Origin: Pseudomonas sp. R4-35-07
Lineage (GTDB): Bacteria; Pseudomonadota; Gammaproteobacteria; Pseudomonadales; Pseudomonadaceae
Assembly: GCF_003852235.1 (NCBI RefSeq)
Contig: NZ_CP027732.1
Location: 5,394,001 to 5,458,000 of the forward strand
DNA: 64,000 nt
Direction: 5' to 3'
Shown: piece after piece, positions 54,801 to 63,656 of the stretch
How positions within the stretch are numbered: position 1 is the stretch's first letter
Layout of the letters: every line of letters starts with the position of its first letter
Notes under the pieces: generated by a model
What the model saw: only the letters and a program-made list of their open reading frames with translations
Databases searched by the model: none
Told to the model about the DNA's origin: nothing
Position numbers and translations under genes: made by a program

Positions 54801-57705
54801 AGAACCGCTCGCTGACCGCCAGGCTGCTTTCTTCCACCGCGCCATACAGGTCGAGCAAGGCTTCGCACAATTGATCGATAGGGTGCAGATCGGCGATGTG
54901 CGCGCCCTCGCCCAGGGTGGTCAGTTCGTCCAGCAGCGCAGTCAGCTCCTGGCGCTCGCCGGGGTGTTGCTGCCAGCGGCGCAGCAGGCTTTCGGCGTCG
55001 AGCAGGATGTCCATGCCCTGGGCCAGGAAGTTGCTGATCAGTTGCGGGTCGCACTTGACGCGCAGGCCGGTGCCGGGGGCGTTGAGCAGGTTTTCGAGCT
55101 GTTGGTCCAACAGACCTTGGGTGCGCGTGATCAAGTCTGCGGCGCCCTTGATCGGCGCCAGGGGATCGCCGTTCAGATCACGCAATCCCTTTTGCAACAG
55201 GCCCTCGGCTTCCAGCAACAACTCGATTTCGTCCAGGTCCAGCGGCACACGGTGCGCCTTGTATTCGCGGGTCAGGTGGTCGAGCGGACGTACCAGTTCG
55301 GCAATCGGCAACACGCCGGCCATGTAGGCGCTGCCCTTGAGGGTATGCAGGGCGCGTTGCAATTCATCACTGACCTGCAGCGGCAGGTGTTCGGCGGCCT
55401 GTTGCAGGAACTGGTCGAGGCTGTCCAGATGGCTCTGGGCTTCATTGCGGAAGATCTCCAGCAACATCGGATCGTGGGGCTCGGCAACCGGTACCTGGGC
55501 GCCGCTGGCCAACCCGTGGGCGCGGGCAGCGAGGGCGTCGACCTCATCGCGCTGGCGCTGGTCGTCGGTGGCGAAGTCGGCGATCAACTCCGGCAGCAGC
55601 GCCACCGCGTCATCCAGCACCTGCTGCACTTCAGGGCCCATGGCGACGTTGCGCTCAAGCACGCGGTTCAGCAGGTTTTCCACGGCCCAGGCCAGTTCCG
55701 CCATCACCAGGGCGCGGACCATACGGCCGCTGCCTTTCAGGGTGTGGAAGGCACGGCGCATTTCGCCCTGGGCGGTTTTTTCCGTGCTGTCGGGCAGGTA
55801 ACGGTGCAGCACTTCGAGGACTTCATCGGCTTCCTCGAGGAAGACTTCGCGCAACTCATCGTCAATCGGCGCTTCATCGGGTGGGGGCGGCTGCAAGCTC
55901 CCCGGGCGCTGCAGGGCCGGAGGGTTGAGGCGCGAGGTGGGACTGGCCAGCGCATCGAATTGGGACTGGCTTGGCGCGCTGTCGCCGGACAGGGCACCGT
56001 CGGGCGCAGCCAGTGCCTGGCGCCAGGGTTTTTCCACCGGCAGGTAGCCCAGCGCGCTCAGGCCCTGGGTGGCCAGTTCCAGCACTTTTTCCCCAGCGGC
56101 GTCGGGGTCCTGGAGCATGCGTTCCAGGTAGTACTCCAGGCTGCTGATCACCTCGGCGAAATGCGCCAACGGCGCTTGGCCGGGCGCGGCATCGTTGACC
56201 ATCAATTGCTCATCGACGTAATTGGTACAGCCGCGCATCAAGCTTGCCGCGCGAGGCAGTGGAATCATCGCCAGGGCGCCGCGCACCTGGCTCAGCAGCT
56301 CCGGCAGGGATTCCAGGCGTTGGCGGTCCCAATCGGCCTCGATGCAATCGATCACCAATTCTTTGGCCTGGCGCAGGCACTGGCAGGATTCGCGGATCAC
56401 CAATTGGTGGATCTGGGTCAGGTCGGTGGTCGGCAGGCGGCTCTCTTCGCGGCTCTCCGGCTCCACCGTGCCGACCATCCCGGCCAATGTGGCTTCGACG
56501 TAGAGCAACGCCCCGGCAACGTCCATCAGTACAGCGTCACTGGGTTCGCGCTGGCCCTGCACCAGGCTCAAGACCACGGCGAGCTGGTCGATGATCACTT
56601 TGCGCGGCTGGCCGAAACCGAGGACCGCCAGGGTATCGGCGATCTGCCGCAGCGGCGCCAGCAGCGGGTCAAGGTCCTGGGTGTGCTGGCGGTCGCTGCG
56701 CACGAACAGATCGAGGCGTTCCTTGACCCGCACCAGCTCTTCGCACAATGCGCCGAGCACCGAGCCCATGGCGTTGCGGTCCGGCCCGGCCAGGCGCGCC
56801 CGCTCGGCATCGACCACGGCACTGTCGGGCAGGGCCTCGTCCAGGCCGTAGCGCTCCTTCAGGCTCTGCATGCGCGGCGTCGGCCGGGTGACTTTGGCGA
56901 CGTAGAACAGCAGGCTCTTGAGCAGCTCATCCGGCGCCGGCTGGTTGATCCCGACAATGCCCTGGGCTAGCAGGCGCTTGAGTTGCTTACCGCTGGCCTT
57001 GAGCAGGCTGCGCAGTGCCGGGCTGTTGGCGATCACCCCGGTGAGCATGCCTTCGACCAGCGCCGAGGTGACTTGCCACAACGGCAACAGCGGCGCGCCC
57101 TGGCACAAAGCTTCGAGGCGCGCGAACACCCGCGCCATGTCTTCCAGGTTGCTCGGGCCGTGGTCCTCGCGCAGCAACCCGGCCAGGGCTTGTTGCAGCA
57201 GTGCGTGCCATTGGCGCAGTTGTTCGTGAATGTCCGGCGCTGTGCGCTGAGCCAGCGCCTCATCGGGCAGCGGCGCGATCGTCAGCAACTGCGGGCTGAA
57301 CAGGCTGGTCTCCGACAGCAGGCCTTCACCGCGGGCGCTGCGCAAATCGTTGAGCAGCGGCAGCACCACCAGCGGCAGGTCGCGACGGGCGCTGTGCACG
57401 CGGTCCAGGTACAGCGGCAATTGGCCGAGGGCCTGTTGCAGCAGGCGGATGCTTTCGTCGCGCTGGCTGACCTGCCCGGCCTGCAGCGCGAGTGCCAGGG
57501 CTTCGATCTCTTCAGCCAGCAGGGCCGCGCCGTAGAACTCGACCATTTGCAGCGCGCCGTGCACCTGGTGGATACCGGCCAGGCACGCATCAATGCCGTC
57601 GCCGGTTTCAACATAAGCGTCCAGCGCCGAACGAGCCTGTTTCAGGGTTTCGGCAATGTCGCCCTTGACCCATTCGAGGGCCACGTAGTCGTGCCGATCA
57701 ACCAT
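51892..57705 (-). CDS. chpA: Hybrid chemotaxis histidine kinase ChpA
   Basis: ChpA is the CheA-type kinase of the type IV pilus chemosensory system. At 1937 aa it is shorter than the roughly 2470-aa P. aeruginosa protein. Domains in order: an N-terminal degenerate Hpt (HQVHG, His46); a Ser-containing SPt (SQVRG, Ser472); Hpt domains with HTLKG at His654 and His787; a Thr-containing TPt (TTLGEG, Thr929); Hpt domains at His1088 and His1226; dimerisation and ATPase (N box MLRNAVDHGLE near 1525, G box GRGVGMDVV near 1614); a CheW domain; and a C-terminal receiver with Asp1866 in LLDIEMPRMDG. It overlaps chpC and is downstream of pilJ. Confidence 0.95.
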   Translation of the reverse strand: MVDRHDYVALEWVKGDIAETLKQARSALDAYVETGDGIDACLAGIHQVHGALQMVEFYGAALLAEEIEALALALQAGQVSQRDESIRLLQQALGQLPLYLDRVHSARRDLPLVVLPLLNDLRSARGEGLLSETSLFSPQLLTIAPLPDEALAQRTAPDIHEQLRQWHALLQQALAGLLREDHGPSNLEDMARVFARLEALCQGAPLLPLWQVTSALVEGMLTGVIANSPALRSLLKASGKQLKRLLAQGIVGINQPAPDELLKSLLFYVAKVTRPTPRMQSLKERYGLDEALPDSAVVDAERARLAGPDRNAMGSVLGALCEELVRVKERLDLFVRSDRQHTQDLDPLLAPLRQIADTLAVLGFGQPRKVIIDQLAVVLSLVQGQREPSDAVLMDVAGALLYVEATLAGMVGTVEPESREESRLPTTDLTQIHQLVIRESCQCLRQAKELVIDCIEADWDRQRLESLPELLSQVRGALAMIPLPRAASLMRGCTNYVDEQLMVNDAAPGQAPLAHFAEVISSLEYYLERMLQDPDAAGEKVLELATQGLSALGYLPVEKPWRQALAAPDGALSGDSAPSQSQFDALASPTSRLNPPALQRPGSLQPPPPDEAPIDDELREVFLEEADEVLEVLHRYLPDSTEKTAQGEMRRAFHTLKGSGRMVRALVMAELAWAVENLLNRVLERNVAMGPEVQQVLDDAVALLPELIADFATDDQRQRDEVDALAARAHGLASGAQVPVAEPHDPMLLEIFRNEAQSHLDSLDQFLQQAAEHLPLQVSDELQRALHTLKGSAYMAGVLPIAELVRPLDHLTREYKAHRVPLDLDEIELLLEAEGLLQKGLRDLNGDPLAPIKGAADLITRTQGLLDQQLENLLNAPGTGLRVKCDPQLISNFLAQGMDILLDAESLLRRWQQHPGERQELTALLDELTTLGEGAHIADLHPIDQLCEALLDLYGAVEESSLAVSERFFQEAEQAHEALINMLDQLAAGQEISPAPIRVQALRALLDDALDPSATGLIKRDGSRGLSVAELGAATEELSRHTAMDDEIVDIFLEEAVDILDSAGQSLKRWLLEPDGLAPLSSLQRDLHTLKGGARMAEIGPVGDLAQELECVYEGLVDRRYSYSTELSQLLMASHERLALQLEELHQHQPLSDSAELVARLRELRHSSLSAAPVASPEASGADPELLDIFLEEAADILDSSGSALLRWQAEPGNRQEVETLLRDLHTLKGGARMVEIGPIGDLAHELEFLYEGLSAGLLAPSPELFALLQGCHDRLAQMIDAVADGLPVGSVDKLIERIKSLVHPSDEPVVPVALPVGKAEAAVDPAADMVKISAELLDDLVNLAGETSIFRGRIEQQVNDARTALTEVETTIERMRDQLRRLDTETQSRLFSRQQAEAERLGYEEFDPLEMDRHSQLQQLSRALSESASDLLDLKETLERRNQDAHDLLQQQARINTQLQEGLMRTRMVPFERMLPRLKRIVRQVAGELGKDVEFVVGNAEGEMDRNVLERMAAPLEHMLRNAVDHGLESREVRLQAGKPEKGRITLDLTHEGGDIVFDMRDDGAGVPLEAVRRKAIKRGLLDPNQEISDRDVLQFILQPGFSTAEKITQISGRGVGMDVVHEEVRQLGGSMVIDSIPGVGVHFRIRLPFTVSVNRALMVQCADDQYAIPLNTIDGLVRVPPHELAGHYQQDPPRYAYAGQVYELFYLGDLLHTVSRPKLLGQYQPVPVLLVQCNERHVAVHVDAMAGTREIVVKGLGPQFAGVQGLSGATILGDGRVVLIIDLLAHIRARQPALPAQSVDAPLILNDPLKKRPLLVLVVDDSVTVRKVTSRLLERNGMNVLTAKDGLDALAVLEEHTPDLMLLDIEMPRMDGFEVAIQVRNDPRLMRLPIIMITSRTGQKHRDRAMAIGVNDYLGKPYQESVLLESIAYWSKSHA

Positions 57706-57760
57706 AACTGCTCCGCTTAGAATTCATGAGTTGCTGGTATCTCACAAACGATGGAGATCC

Positions 57761-57852
57761 AATGTGGGAGGGGGCTTGCCCCGATGGCGGTGTGTCAGGC
57801 GACCAACTTTTGACTGTTAGACCGCAATCGGGGGCAAGCCCCCTCCCACATT
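57761..57852. repeat. REPIN at the site of pilK
   Basis: The arms AATGTGGGAGGGGGCTTGCC and GGGGGCAAGCCCCCTCCCAC enclose an inner region. The element fills most of the 158 bases between pilJ and chpA, exactly where pilK (CheR-type methyltransferase) stands in P. aeruginosa. No pilK remnant is visible in the gap. Confidence 0.88.
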
Positions 57853-57863
57853 TTGACCGCATT

Positions 57864-59915
57864 TCAATCATCGACCTCTTTGGGTGGCGGGAGCGTGAAA
57901 CCCGACACCGAGCGCCGCAACTGACTGGCCATCTTCGCCAGGTTGCCAATGCTTTCGGCCGTCGCCGTGGAACCGGACGACGTCTGCGTGGTGATCTGCT
58001 GAATCACATTCATGGTCAGGGAAATCTGCCCCGCCGACGAGGTCTGCTGCTGCGCCGCGTTCGAGATGCTCTGGATCAAGGCCGCCAGGGTTTTCGAGAC
58101 CCCTTCGATCTCTTCCAGGGCCACCCCGGCGTCCTGGGCCAGCCGCGCGCCGCGCACCACTTCGGTGGTGGTCTGTTCCATGGAAATCACGGCTTCATTG
58201 GTGTCGGCCTGGATCGCCCGCACCAGGGTTTCGATCTGCCGGGTGGCGGCCGATGAGCGTTCGGCCAGCCGTTGCACTTCATCGGCCACCACCGCAAAAC
58301 CGCGCCCGGCATCCCCGGCCATGCTCGCCTGGATCGCGGCGTTCAGGGCGAGAATGTTGGTCTGGTCGGCGATGTCGTCGATCAGGCTGACGATGTCGCC
58401 GATCTCCTGGGACGATTCCCCCAGGCGCTTGATGCGCTTGGCGGTGTCCTGGATCTGTTCGCGGATGTTGTCCATGCCGTGGATGGTGTTGTGCACCACC
58501 TCGTTGCCCTTGTTGGCGATCTCTACCGAACGCTCCGCCACCGCTGAGGACTCGGCGGCGTTGGCTGACACCTGGTCGATGGATTGGGCCATCTGGTTGA
58601 TCGCGGTGGAGGCTTCGGCGATCTGCTGGGCCTGATGCTCCGAGGCCTGGGCCAGGTGCATGGCGGTGGCCTGGGTCTCCTGCACCGCGCCGGCGACTTG
58701 CCCGGCGGTGAGGTTGATGGTCGCCACCAGGTCGCGCAGCTGATCCACCGAATAGTTGATCGAATCGGCAATGGTGCCGGTGAAGTCTTCGGTGACCGAG
58801 GCCGTGACAGTCAGGTCGCCGTCAGCCAAGTCTTCGATTTCGTCCAGCAGACGCATGATCGCGTTCTGATTACGCTCATTTTTCTCGGCGGTTTCATGCA
58901 GTTGGCGGTTGGTCTCGCGCACCATCACCAGGCCGATCAGGATGATCGAGGCCAGCGCCAAAAGCCCCAGCACATAGCCGCCGAGGGTATCCAGACTGCG
59001 CCCGCCAGCGAGGTTTTCAAAACCGGTGGCCAGGTGCGAGGCTTCATCGAGCAGGGTTTGCGACAGGTTGAAAATATTGCTCGCCGAAGCGCGTACCTGA
59101 AACAGCTGTGGCGAGGTTTCGAGAATTTCATCGACGGAACCCGAGACGAATTCGAACAGTTCGGCAATTTCCCCCAACCGGGCGCGGGCATCAGGGTCTT
59201 CGACCTGGGTGATGCGCAGGCCGGGGTTGCCGTTGAGCATGCCATTGAGCACCACGCCAAAACGGTTGGCGTCGCGACCGAAGGCATCGGCGGCCTGCAC
59301 CGCGGTTTCGTCGCCGGCGAGCACGGTGTTGACCGCGCCCAGGATGCGCTCCGCCAGCAATGACTGGCGCTGGGCCAGCGCTACCTGGCTCGCGGGGGCG
59401 CCGCGCTGGAGCAATATGTCGACGACTTTTTCCGACTCTATCTGCAACTGCGGCACGGTCTCGGCGAGGGTGGCGGCCACCTGGTGCAATGACAGCACGG
59501 TCTGTTCGCTGGCGAGAATGGCATCGGTGTTTTTCAGCAGGGCTTCCCAGTCGGTCTGCACCGCACGCATTTCAGCGCGTACGGCGCTGGGTGCGGCTGG
59601 CAGGCCCGTTTGCGGGTCGCCTTTTTTCAGATAGCCCCAGCGCTGGGCAAAATCGTTGCGCGCCTCGCCCAATAGTTTGAACGCGGCTGCCTTGCCGGCG
59701 GCGGCTTCGGTGGCGTTCTTGGCGATGCGCTGGGACAGCACCCGCAGTTCGCCAGCGTGGCCGATGTACTGTTTGTCGTAGGTGGACTGCGTGTTGAGGT
59801 ACGCGAAGTTGGCGAACAACAGCATGATGAACACGATCAGGGCGATAAACAGCACGATGATCTGCGAGCGGCTGCGCGAGGCGGCCTGGGGCTTGGGCGT
59901 GGTCACGGTGCTCAT
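57864..59915 (-). CDS. pilJ: Type IV pilus methyl-accepting chemoreceptor PilJ
   Basis: A 683-aa receptor for the Chp system, the expected length. A first membrane helix at about residues 19-38 ([20 protein letters not shown]) and a second at 313-331 bracket a periplasmic region with two PilJ-type helical modules. A HAMP domain follows, then the MCP signalling domain whose hairpin tip is [20 protein letters not shown]. The ATG at 59915 overlaps the pilI stop by 4 bases. Confidence 0.96.
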   Translation of the reverse strand: MSTVTTPKPQAASRSRSQIIVLFIALIVFIMLLFANFAYLNTQSTYDKQYIGHAGELRVLSQRIAKNATEAAAGKAAAFKLLGEARNDFAQRWGYLKKGDPQTGLPAAPSAVRAEMRAVQTDWEALLKNTDAILASEQTVLSLHQVAATLAETVPQLQIESEKVVDILLQRGAPASQVALAQRQSLLAERILGAVNTVLAGDETAVQAADAFGRDANRFGVVLNGMLNGNPGLRITQVEDPDARARLGEIAELFEFVSGSVDEILETSPQLFQVRASASNIFNLSQTLLDEASHLATGFENLAGGRSLDTLGGYVLGLLALASIILIGLVMVRETNRQLHETAEKNERNQNAIMRLLDEIEDLADGDLTVTASVTEDFTGTIADSINYSVDQLRDLVATINLTAGQVAGAVQETQATAMHLAQASEHQAQQIAEASTAINQMAQSIDQVSANAAESSAVAERSVEIANKGNEVVHNTIHGMDNIREQIQDTAKRIKRLGESSQEIGDIVSLIDDIADQTNILALNAAIQASMAGDAGRGFAVVADEVQRLAERSSAATRQIETLVRAIQADTNEAVISMEQTTTEVVRGARLAQDAGVALEEIEGVSKTLAALIQSISNAAQQQTSSAGQISLTMNVIQQITTQTSSGSTATAESIGNLAKMASQLRRSVSGFTLPPPKEVDD

Positions 59916-60436
59916 GCGGCAACATCCATGAAGCCTGGAGCCTGGGCCAGGGCGAAGGGGCTGAAGACCTGCCACTGCGGGTCGCCATCGAATTGGCCCT
60001 GGATAAACGGCGCGCCAGCGGCGGTACTCGCCTGCCAGGCGTCCAGTGCGAAATGCTGCATGCCCACCACCTCGTCCACCAGCAACCCGACAAACAGATC
60101 GTTGAATTCCACCACCAGCACCCGCCGTTGCTTGCGCGCCTTGGACAGTGCCTGGCCGAGGAACCCGCCCAGGTCCATCACCGGCAGCAAGCGCCCGCGC
60201 AGGTTGGCCACGCCCTTGACCCAGGGCTTGACGCCAGGCATCAGGGTGCAGCGCGGCTCATGCAACACCTCGGCGACTTCGCCCATGGGCGCCACAAACC
60301 ATTGCTGCCCCAGGCGAAAGCCAATCCCGCTCCAGCGTTGCAGGCGGGTTTCCTGGGACGGCAGGTCGGCGGCCAGCAGGCGGCAGCGGCGGTCGATGTC
60401 CAGCAGCAGCTCAAAGGCGGTTTGCGACTCGGTCAT
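59912..60436 (-). CDS. pilI: CheW-like adaptor PilI
   Basis: A 174-aa CheW-domain protein coupling PilJ to ChpA. Conserved CheW features are [20 protein letters not shown] and [20 protein letters not shown]. It is 12 bases after pilH and overlaps pilJ by 4 bases. Confidence 0.94.
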   Translation of the reverse strand: MTESQTAFELLLDIDRRCRLLAADLPSQETRLQRWSGIGFRLGQQWFVAPMGEVAEVLHEPRCTLMPGVKPWVKGVANLRGRLLPVMDLGGFLGQALSKARKQRRVLVVEFNDLFVGLLVDEVVGMQHFALDAWQASTAAGAPFIQGQFDGDPQWQVFSPFALAQAPGFMDVAA

Positions 60437-60448
60437 GATGGCGTGCCG

Positions 60449-60814
60449 TCAACCGGCCAGCACCTTGTTCAGCGTGGCGATCAGGGTTTCTTCATCGACC
60501 GGCTTGGTCAGGTAGTCCTTGGCGCCCTGGCGAGTGCCCCACACCTTGTCGGTTTCCTGGTCTTTAGTGGTGATGATGATTACCGGGATGTGCTCGGTTT
60601 CTTTGTCTTTGGTCAGTTGGCGCGTGGCCTGGAACCCATTGAGGCCCGGCATCACGATGTCCATCAATACCGCGTCAGGTTTTTCCTGGCGGGCAAGCGC
60701 CACACCATCGCCGCCATTGGCGGCCTTGAGAACCTCGTGACCGTGCTTTTCCAGCATGCCGGTCAGTTTGTACATTTCGGTCGGCGAATCGTCGACGATC
60801 AGAACACGTGCCAT
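60449..60814 (-). CDS. pilH: Type IV pilus response regulator PilH
   Basis: A 121-aa single-domain CheY-like receiver. VLIVDDSPTEMYKLTGML gives the acidic pocket, and the phospho-acceptor Asp is in AVLMDIVMPGLNGF; the Lys is in YLTKPVDEETL. It is thought to act on PilU-linked retraction or as a phosphate sink for PilG. The ATG at 60814 gives the normal N-terminus (MARVLIVDD). Confidence 0.96.
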   Translation of the reverse strand: MARVLIVDDSPTEMYKLTGMLEKHGHEVLKAANGGDGVALARQEKPDAVLMDIVMPGLNGFQATRQLTKDKETEHIPVIIITTKDQETDKVWGTRQGAKDYLTKPVDEETLIATLNKVLAG

Positions 60815-60860
60815 GGTTTTCCCCACTACATTGGTCGGCGCCGGCCCCTTTGAGGCGGCG

Positions 60861-61268
60861 TCAGTGTGCTTGTTCTACTGCGGCGAAGGCAGGCACATAG
60901 GCCTTGATCGCACCCAGCAGTTCTTCCTTGCTGAAAGGCTTGGTCAAAAACTGATCGACACCCACGATACGCCCCTTGGCCTTGTCGAACAGGCCGTCCT
61001 TGGAGGACAGCATGATCACCGGGATCGACTTGAACGCCGGGTTATTCTTCACCAGCGCGCAGGTCTGGTAGCCATCCAGGCGCGGCATCATGATGTCGAC
61101 AAAGATAATGTGCGGGTGATGGTCCACGATTCGGGCCAGGGCATCGAAACCGTCGATGGCCGTGATGACCTCGCACCCCATGTTCTTCAACAGCGTCTCG
61201 GCGGTGCGGCGGATCGTTTTCGAATCGTCGATCACCATCACTCTCAAGGCGTTGGAATGCTGTTCCAT
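60861..61268 (-). CDS. pilG: Type IV pilus response regulator PilG
   Basis: A 135-aa CheY-like receiver, first gene of the cluster. VMVIDDSKTIRRTAETLL and HIIFVDIMMPRLDGYQT carry the acidic pocket and the phospho-acceptor Asp. PilG promotes pilus extension and cAMP production in P. aeruginosa. It is divergent from gshB; the 239-base gap (61269-61507) holds both promoters and no gene. Confidence 0.96.
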   Translation of the reverse strand: MEQHSNALRVMVIDDSKTIRRTAETLLKNMGCEVITAIDGFDALARIVDHHPHIIFVDIMMPRLDGYQTCALVKNNPAFKSIPVIMLSSKDGLFDKAKGRIVGVDQFLTKPFSKEELLGAIKAYVPAFAAVEQAH

Positions 61269-61507
61269 AGTTGCTCTACCATCGCCACAGCGAATCGGTT
61301 TTCGGTGTGTACTGCCTGATCTCTCACAGAATGAGCGCCACAAGCCTTGGAATTCAAGGGCTGCTGCGCCGTGGCAGTCTTTTTAGCACAGTCTCCGGGC
61401 GCAATCTATCGAGGCGCCCGCCTGGTGGTTTTTCCTTGACCCACAACAGCCGCAGCGCCACTCTGACGCCACTTTTATGCGCCCTAATTTGCTAGAGGAA
61501 ATCCCCC

Positions 61508-62479
61508 ATGAGCGTTCGCGTCGGCATTGTCATGGACCCTATCGCCAGCATTTCCTATAAAAAGGACAGCTCGCTGGCCATGCTCCTGGCCGCCCAGGCC
61601 CGCGGCTGGACCCTGTTCTATATGGAACAGCGCGACCTTTACCAGGGCGACGGCGAGGCCCGTGCGCGGATGCGCCCGTTGCAGGTATTCGCCAACCCCG
61701 AGAAGTGGTTCGAACTGCAGGATGAAATCGACAGCCCCCTGAGCGACCTGGACGTGATCCTGATGCGCAAGGACCCGCCGTTCGACATGGAATTCGTTTA
61801 TTCCACCTACCTGCTGGAGCAGGCCGAACGCGCCGGCGTGTTGATCGTCAACAAGCCGCAAAGCCTGCGCGACTGCAATGAAAAACTGTTCGCCACGCTG
61901 TTCCCGCAGTGCACGCCGCCGACCGTGGTCAGCCGCCGCGCCGACGTGCTGCGTGAGTTCGCCGCCAAGCACGGTGATGTGATCCTCAAGCCGCTGGACG
62001 GCATGGGCGGCACCTCGATCTTCCGTCACCGCGCGGGCGACCCGAACCTCTCGGTGATCCTGGAAACCCTGACCGCGCTGGGCACCCAGCAGATCATGGG
62101 CCAGGCCTACCTGCCAGCGATCAAGGATGGCGACAAACGCATCCTGATGATCGACGGCGAGCCGGTGGATTATTGCCTGGCGCGCATCCCGGCGGCCGGC
62201 GAGACCCGTGGCAACCTGGCGGCCGGTGGCCGTGGTGAAGCGCGGCCGTTGTCGGACAAGGACCGCTGGATCGCCGCTCAAGTCGGCCCGACCCTTCGCG
62301 AAAAAGGTCTGCTGTTCGTAGGACTTGACGTAATTGGCGAAAACCTCACCGAGATCAACGTCACCAGCCCGACCTGTATTCGCGAGATTGATAACGCATT
62401 TGGCACCAACATCGGCGAAATGCTGATGGCCGCGATAGATGCGAAGCTGCAAGGGGCAAGCTCCAAGCGGCAAGGTTAA
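61508..62479 (+). CDS. gshB: Glutathione synthetase
   Basis: GshB joins gamma-glutamylcysteine and glycine with ATP, the last step of glutathione synthesis. The 323-aa ATP-grasp protein opens VGIVMDPIASISYKKDSSLA and has DVILKPLDGMGGTSIFR and ENLTEINVTSPTCIREID. GAGG before ATG at 61508 supports the start. The last about 12 codons (LQGASSKRQG and neighbours) lie within a repeat, so the C-terminal tail is probably repeat-derived. Confidence 0.97.
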   Translation: MSVRVGIVMDPIASISYKKDSSLAMLLAAQARGWTLFYMEQRDLYQGDGEARARMRPLQVFANPEKWFELQDEIDSPLSDLDVILMRKDPPFDMEFVYSTYLLEQAERAGVLIVNKPQSLRDCNEKLFATLFPQCTPPTVVSRRADVLREFAAKHGDVILKPLDGMGGTSIFRHRAGDPNLSVILETLTALGTQQIMGQAYLPAIKDGDKRILMIDGEPVDYCLARIPAAGETRGNLAAGGRGEARPLSDKDRWIAAQVGPTLREKGLLFVGLDVIGENLTEINVTSPTCIREIDNAFGTNIGEMLMAAIDAKLQGASSKRQG

Positions 62480-62528
62480 AGCCGGACTACGTCAAAGCTT
62501 GCAGCTTGTAACTTGTCGCTTGAAGCTA
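62443..62528. repeat. GCTTGCAGCTTG-type palindrome overlapping the gshB end
   Basis: The arm GAAGCTGCAAGGGGCAAGCT with CCAAGCGGCAAGG faces GCTTGCAGCTTGTAACTTGT with CGCTTGAAGC. The left half is within gshB coding sequence and includes its stop; the right half reaches a weak candidate promoter (TTGAAG at 62520, TATCAT at 62545) for the next gene. Confidence 0.7.
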
Positions 62529-62582
62529 AAAACCAACATTGCGCTATCATGCCGAACCCAGATACACGCGATGTTGGTTTTT

Positions 62583-63488
62583 ATGCCTCTGCCGTCCGAA
62601 CTGCCCCCCGAACTCTCCCACAGCGGCGTGCGCCCGGCTGATCGGCTCGGATTTACCCTGTTCCTGGCAGCGCTGATTCACCTCGCACTGATCCTCGGCC
62701 TGGGTTTCACCATGGTCGAACCCAAGCAGATCACCAAAACCCTGGAAATCACGCTGGCCACCTTCAAGAGCGATAAAAAGCCCGAGAAGGCCGATTTTCT
62801 CGCCCAGGAGAACCAGCAAGGCAGCGGCACGCTCGACAAGAAAGCCGTGCCCAAGACCACCGAAGTGGCGCCGTTCCAGGACAACAAGGTCAACAAAGTC
62901 ACCCCACCGCCGGCTCCCAAGCCTGAAGTCAAACAGGCCACGCCCAAGGCTGCCGTGACCACGGTTGCGCCCAAACCGCAAAAAGCCCCGACCCAGCGAG
63001 AAAAGACCAAGACCGAGCCCAAACCCGAGCCCGTCAAGCCTGCGCCAACGTTCGATAGCTCGACGCTGTCCGACGAGATTTCCAGCCTCGAAGCCGAACT
63101 GGCCCACGAACAGCAGCTCTACGCCAAGCGCCCGCGCATCTACCGCCTGAACGCCGCCTCGACCATGCGCGACAAAGGCGCCTGGTATAAGGACGAATGG
63201 CGCAAGAAAGTCGAGCGCATCGGCAACCTCAACTATCCGGAGGAGGCGCGCCGCCAGCAGATCTACGGCAATTTGCGCTTGCTGGTGTCGATTAACCGCG
63301 ATGGTTCGCTGTATGAAGTGCAGGTACTGGAGTCGTCCGGCCAGCCCTTGCTGGACCAGGCCGCCCAGCGCATCGTGCGCCTGGCCGCGCCCTTCGCGCC
63401 TTTTACGGGCGACTTGAACGATGTGGACCGCCTGGAAATCATCCGCACCTGGAAATTCGCCAAGGGTGACCGCCTTTCCAGCAACTAA
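62583..63488 (+). CDS. tonB3: TonB-family energy transducer, TonB3-like
   Basis: A 301-aa TonB protein: one N-terminal membrane helix (residues about 22-42, LGFTLFLAALIHLALILGLG), a Lys/Pro-rich periplasmic spacer (TPPPAPKPEVKQATPKA), an unusual conserved helical part (DEISSLEAELAHEQQLYAKR) and a C-terminal TonB domain (NLNYPEEARRQQIYGNLRLL). By position beside gshB and pilG it corresponds to TonB3, linked to twitching motility in P. aeruginosa. The start could be 62571 instead; neither ATG has a strong ribosome binding site. Confidence 0.88.
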   Translation: MPLPSELPPELSHSGVRPADRLGFTLFLAALIHLALILGLGFTMVEPKQITKTLEITLATFKSDKKPEKADFLAQENQQGSGTLDKKAVPKTTEVAPFQDNKVNKVTPPPAPKPEVKQATPKAAVTTVAPKPQKAPTQREKTKTEPKPEPVKPAPTFDSSTLSDEISSLEAELAHEQQLYAKRPRIYRLNAASTMRDKGAWYKDEWRKKVERIGNLNYPEEARRQQIYGNLRLLVSINRDGSLYEVQVLESSGQPLLDQAAQRIVRLAAPFAPFTGDLNDVDRLEIIRTWKFAKGDRLSSN

Positions 63489-63493
63489 TCGCC

Positions 63494-63607
63494 GGATCAT
63501 TCCCACGCTCCGCGTGGGAATGCTGCCCCGGACGCTCCGCGTCCTGTTTTAAAGCCGCGACGCTGAGCGTCACCGGATACGTTCCCACGCAGAGCGTGGG
63601 AACGATC
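63494..63607. repeat. REPIN (GATCGTTCCCACGC family)
   Basis: Outer arms GATCATTCCCACGCTCCGCG and GCAGAGCGTGGGAACGATC, inner GGACGCTCCGCGTCC and GACGCTGAGCGTC. It fills most of the gap between tonB3 and yqgE. Confidence 0.85.
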
Positions 63608-63656
63608 AGTAACTCCCAGCTTGTCAGTTCGCCCCTCCAACGCCACACTAGTGGAC

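Noticed and set aside
54208..56970. 920-codon + strand open frame opposite chpA
   Set aside because: It mirrors the repetitive Hpt-rich ChpA coding sequence; composition is Gln/Ala-rich with no motif.
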